Shown here piece by piece: positions 33,593 to 35,346 of a DNA stretch of 35,346 nt. The DNA comes from an uncultured bacterium (GTDB lineage: Bacteria; Planctomycetota; Phycisphaerae; Phycisphaerales; SM1A02). How positions within the stretch are numbered: the stretch's first letter is position 1; each line of letters opens with the position of its first letter. Position numbers and translations under genes: made by a program. The notes under the pieces were generated by a model, which was given only the letters and a program-made list of their open reading frames with translations, did no database searches and was not told where the DNA came from. The stretch spans positions 1 to 35,346 of the forward strand of contig CAIWCL010000202.1 in assembly GCA_903911205.1 (NCBI GenBank). Direction: 5' to 3'.

Positions 33593-35346
33593 ATGCGATT
33601 CGAAAAATTCACCACGCTCGCGCAAGAGTCGATTTCCGCCGCGCAATCTGCGGCATCCGGCGCTGGGCACCACGAGATTACCCCGTTACATCTGCTTTCC
33701 GCGATGCTCGCGGAAAAGTCCTCGTCGACCTCTGGACTCTTGCTGAAGGCAGGGATTGATCCTGTGCGCACCCGCGATCTCGCGGAGGCTGCGCTGCGCC
33801 GTCTGCCGAAAGTGCAGGGCGCTTCTACGGGAAACGCTTCGCGCGACCTTGTTGAAGTACTCAACACTGCAGAGCGCGAGGCGCAGAAAATGAAAGACGC
33901 CTACACGTCGACCGAGCACCTGATGCTCGCGCTTGCGGAAGTGAAGAGCGATGCGAAGGAAGTGCTTTCCACGCTCGGCGTTGATCGGAAGCGCGTGCTC
34001 GCGACCGTCGAATCAATTCGCAAATCGTCGGGCGTCACGAACGTCGCCGATCAGAACGCGGAACAGAACTACGAAGCGCTCAAGAAGTACGGCATCGACC
34101 TTGTTGAAAAAGCGCAACAAGGCAAGATTGATCCTGTGATTGGACGCGATGAAGAGATTCGTCGCTGCATGCAGGTTCTCTCGCGTCGCACCAAGAACAA
34201 CCCAGTGCTCATCGGTGAGCCTGGCGTCGGCAAAACTGCCATCGCGGAAGGCCTTGCGATTCGCATCGTGAATGGCGACTGCCCTGAGTCGATGCGTGAC
34301 GCAAGGATTGTCGCGCTCGATGTCGGTCAGTTACTCGCCGGCGCGAAGTATCGCGGCGAATTTGAAGAGCGATTGAAGGCCGTGCTGCGCGAAGTCGCGT
34401 CAAGCGAGGGTCGCATCATTCTCTTCATCGATGAGCTGCACACCATCGTCGGTGCTGGTCAGAGTGAAGGCGCTGTTGGTGCCGGCCAGTTGCTGAAACC
34501 TGCGCTCGCACGCGGTGAACTTCGCTGTATCGGCGCGACGACGCTCGATGAGTATCGCAAGCACGTGGAGAAAGATCCGGCGTTTGAGCGGCGATTCCAG
34601 CCAGTGTTTGTTGGTGAACCAAGCCTCGAAGACACCATCGCAATTCTGCGCGGTTTGAAAGAACGCTACGAAACGCACCACGGAGTGCGCATTCAAGATG
34701 GCGCACTGGTCTCGGCCGCAACCTTGTCACAGCGATACATCGCAGATCGCTTTCTGCCAGACAAGGCCATCGACTTGCTCGATGAAGCTGCGTCACGCTT
34801 GCGTATCGAGAATGACTCGATGCCAGCTGAACTCGACGAAGTGAAGCGTCGCGTCATGCAGCTTGAGATTGAACGCGAAGCGTTGAAACTCGAGAAAGAT
34901 GCCGAGAGTAAGAAGCGCCTCGCGGTCATCGAAGAAGATCTTGCGGATCTCAACGAGAAAGACCGCGCGATGACTGCGCGCTGGCAACTCGAGAAGTCGG
35001 AACTTGAAGCTGTAAAGAGTGTGCAAGCCGAAATCGAGCGCAAGAACATCGAGCTCGAGCAAGCAAAGCGCCGCGGCGATTTCGAAGTCGCGTCGCGCAT
35101 TCAGTACGGCGACTTGCGCGATCTCGAACAGCGTCTGCGTGCTGCAGAAGAGAGTTTCCGCAAGCGTCAGGCTGATGGCACCGCGATGGTGAAGGAAGAA
35201 GTCGACAGCGAACAGATCGCAGAAGTCGTTGCGAAGTGGACGGGTATTCCGGTTTCGAAGCTCGTCGAGAGTGAGCGCGAGAAACTCCTGCACATGGAAG
35301 ATGAACTCGCAAAGCGTGTCGTCGGTCAGCGCGAAGCGGTGACTGC
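33593..35346 (+). CDS. clpB: ATP-dependent chaperone ClpB (5' part; runs off the window)
   Basis: Clp N domain, Walker [43 protein letters not shown]-like region, [11 protein letters not shown], the middle coiled coil and [21 protein letters not shown]. Open at the window end. Confidence 0.95.
   Translation, partial: MRFEKFTTLAQESISAAQSAASGAGHHEITPLHLLSAMLAEKSSSTSGLLLKAGIDPVRTRDLAEAALRRLPKVQGASTGNASRDLVEVLNTAEREAQKMKDAYTSTEHLMLALAEVKSDAKEVLSTLGVDRKRVLATVESIRKSSGVTNVADQNAEQNYEALKKYGIDLVEKAQQGKIDPVIGRDEEIRRCMQVLSRRTKNNPVLIGEPGVGKTAIAEGLAIRIVNGDCPESMRDARIVALDVGQLLAGAKYRGEFEERLKAVLREVASSEGRIILFIDELHTIVGAGQSEGAVGAGQLLKPALARGELRCIGATTLDEYRKHVEKDPAFERRFQPVFVGEPSLEDTIAILRGLKERYETHHGVRIQDGALVSAATLSQRYIADRFLPDKAIDLLDEAASRLRIENDSMPAELDEVKRRVMQLEIEREALKLEKDAESKKRLAVIEEDLADLNEKDRAMTARWQLEKSELEAVKSVQAEIERKNIELEQAKRRGDFEVASRIQYGDLRDLEQRLRAAEESFRKRQADGTAMVKEEVDSEQIAEVVAKWTGIPVSKLVESEREKLLHMEDELAKRVVGQREAVT

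Overview
The window looks chromosomal, high-GC and bacterial, most likely a planctomycete of the Phycisphaerae type (inferred from protein style; not verified). The left side holds housekeeping genes: the end of a flgA-like gene, flgH, trpC, a CPBP protease, trpS, apaG, asd, a secreted protein with a PAP..RRRR C-terminus, and tRNA-Gln(CTG) with a terminator. The centre (about 6.7-30.8 kb, minus strand) is a type II secretion / type IV pilus-like operon in the transcription order gspF, G, H, I, J, K, a PilM-PilN (GspL-like) fusion, a PilO-PilP (GspM/GspC-like) fusion, gspD and a lipoprotein. The right side has a second PAP..RRR secreted protein, a BtuF-like protein, a GYF+TM2 protein and the 5' part of clpB. 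The outstanding feature is gspD: one uninterrupted ORF of 4905 codons (about 4861 aa from the likely start), roughly seven times a normal secretin. My hand segmentation gives one N0/STN-like domain, about 52 tandem secretin-N domains of about 84 aa each, and one ordinary C-terminal secretin barrel domain. The gene also shows higher-order internal duplication, a mid-protein hydrophobic signal-peptide-like insert, and a translationally coupled downstream lipoprotein that could be a pilotin. No gspE is present in the window.
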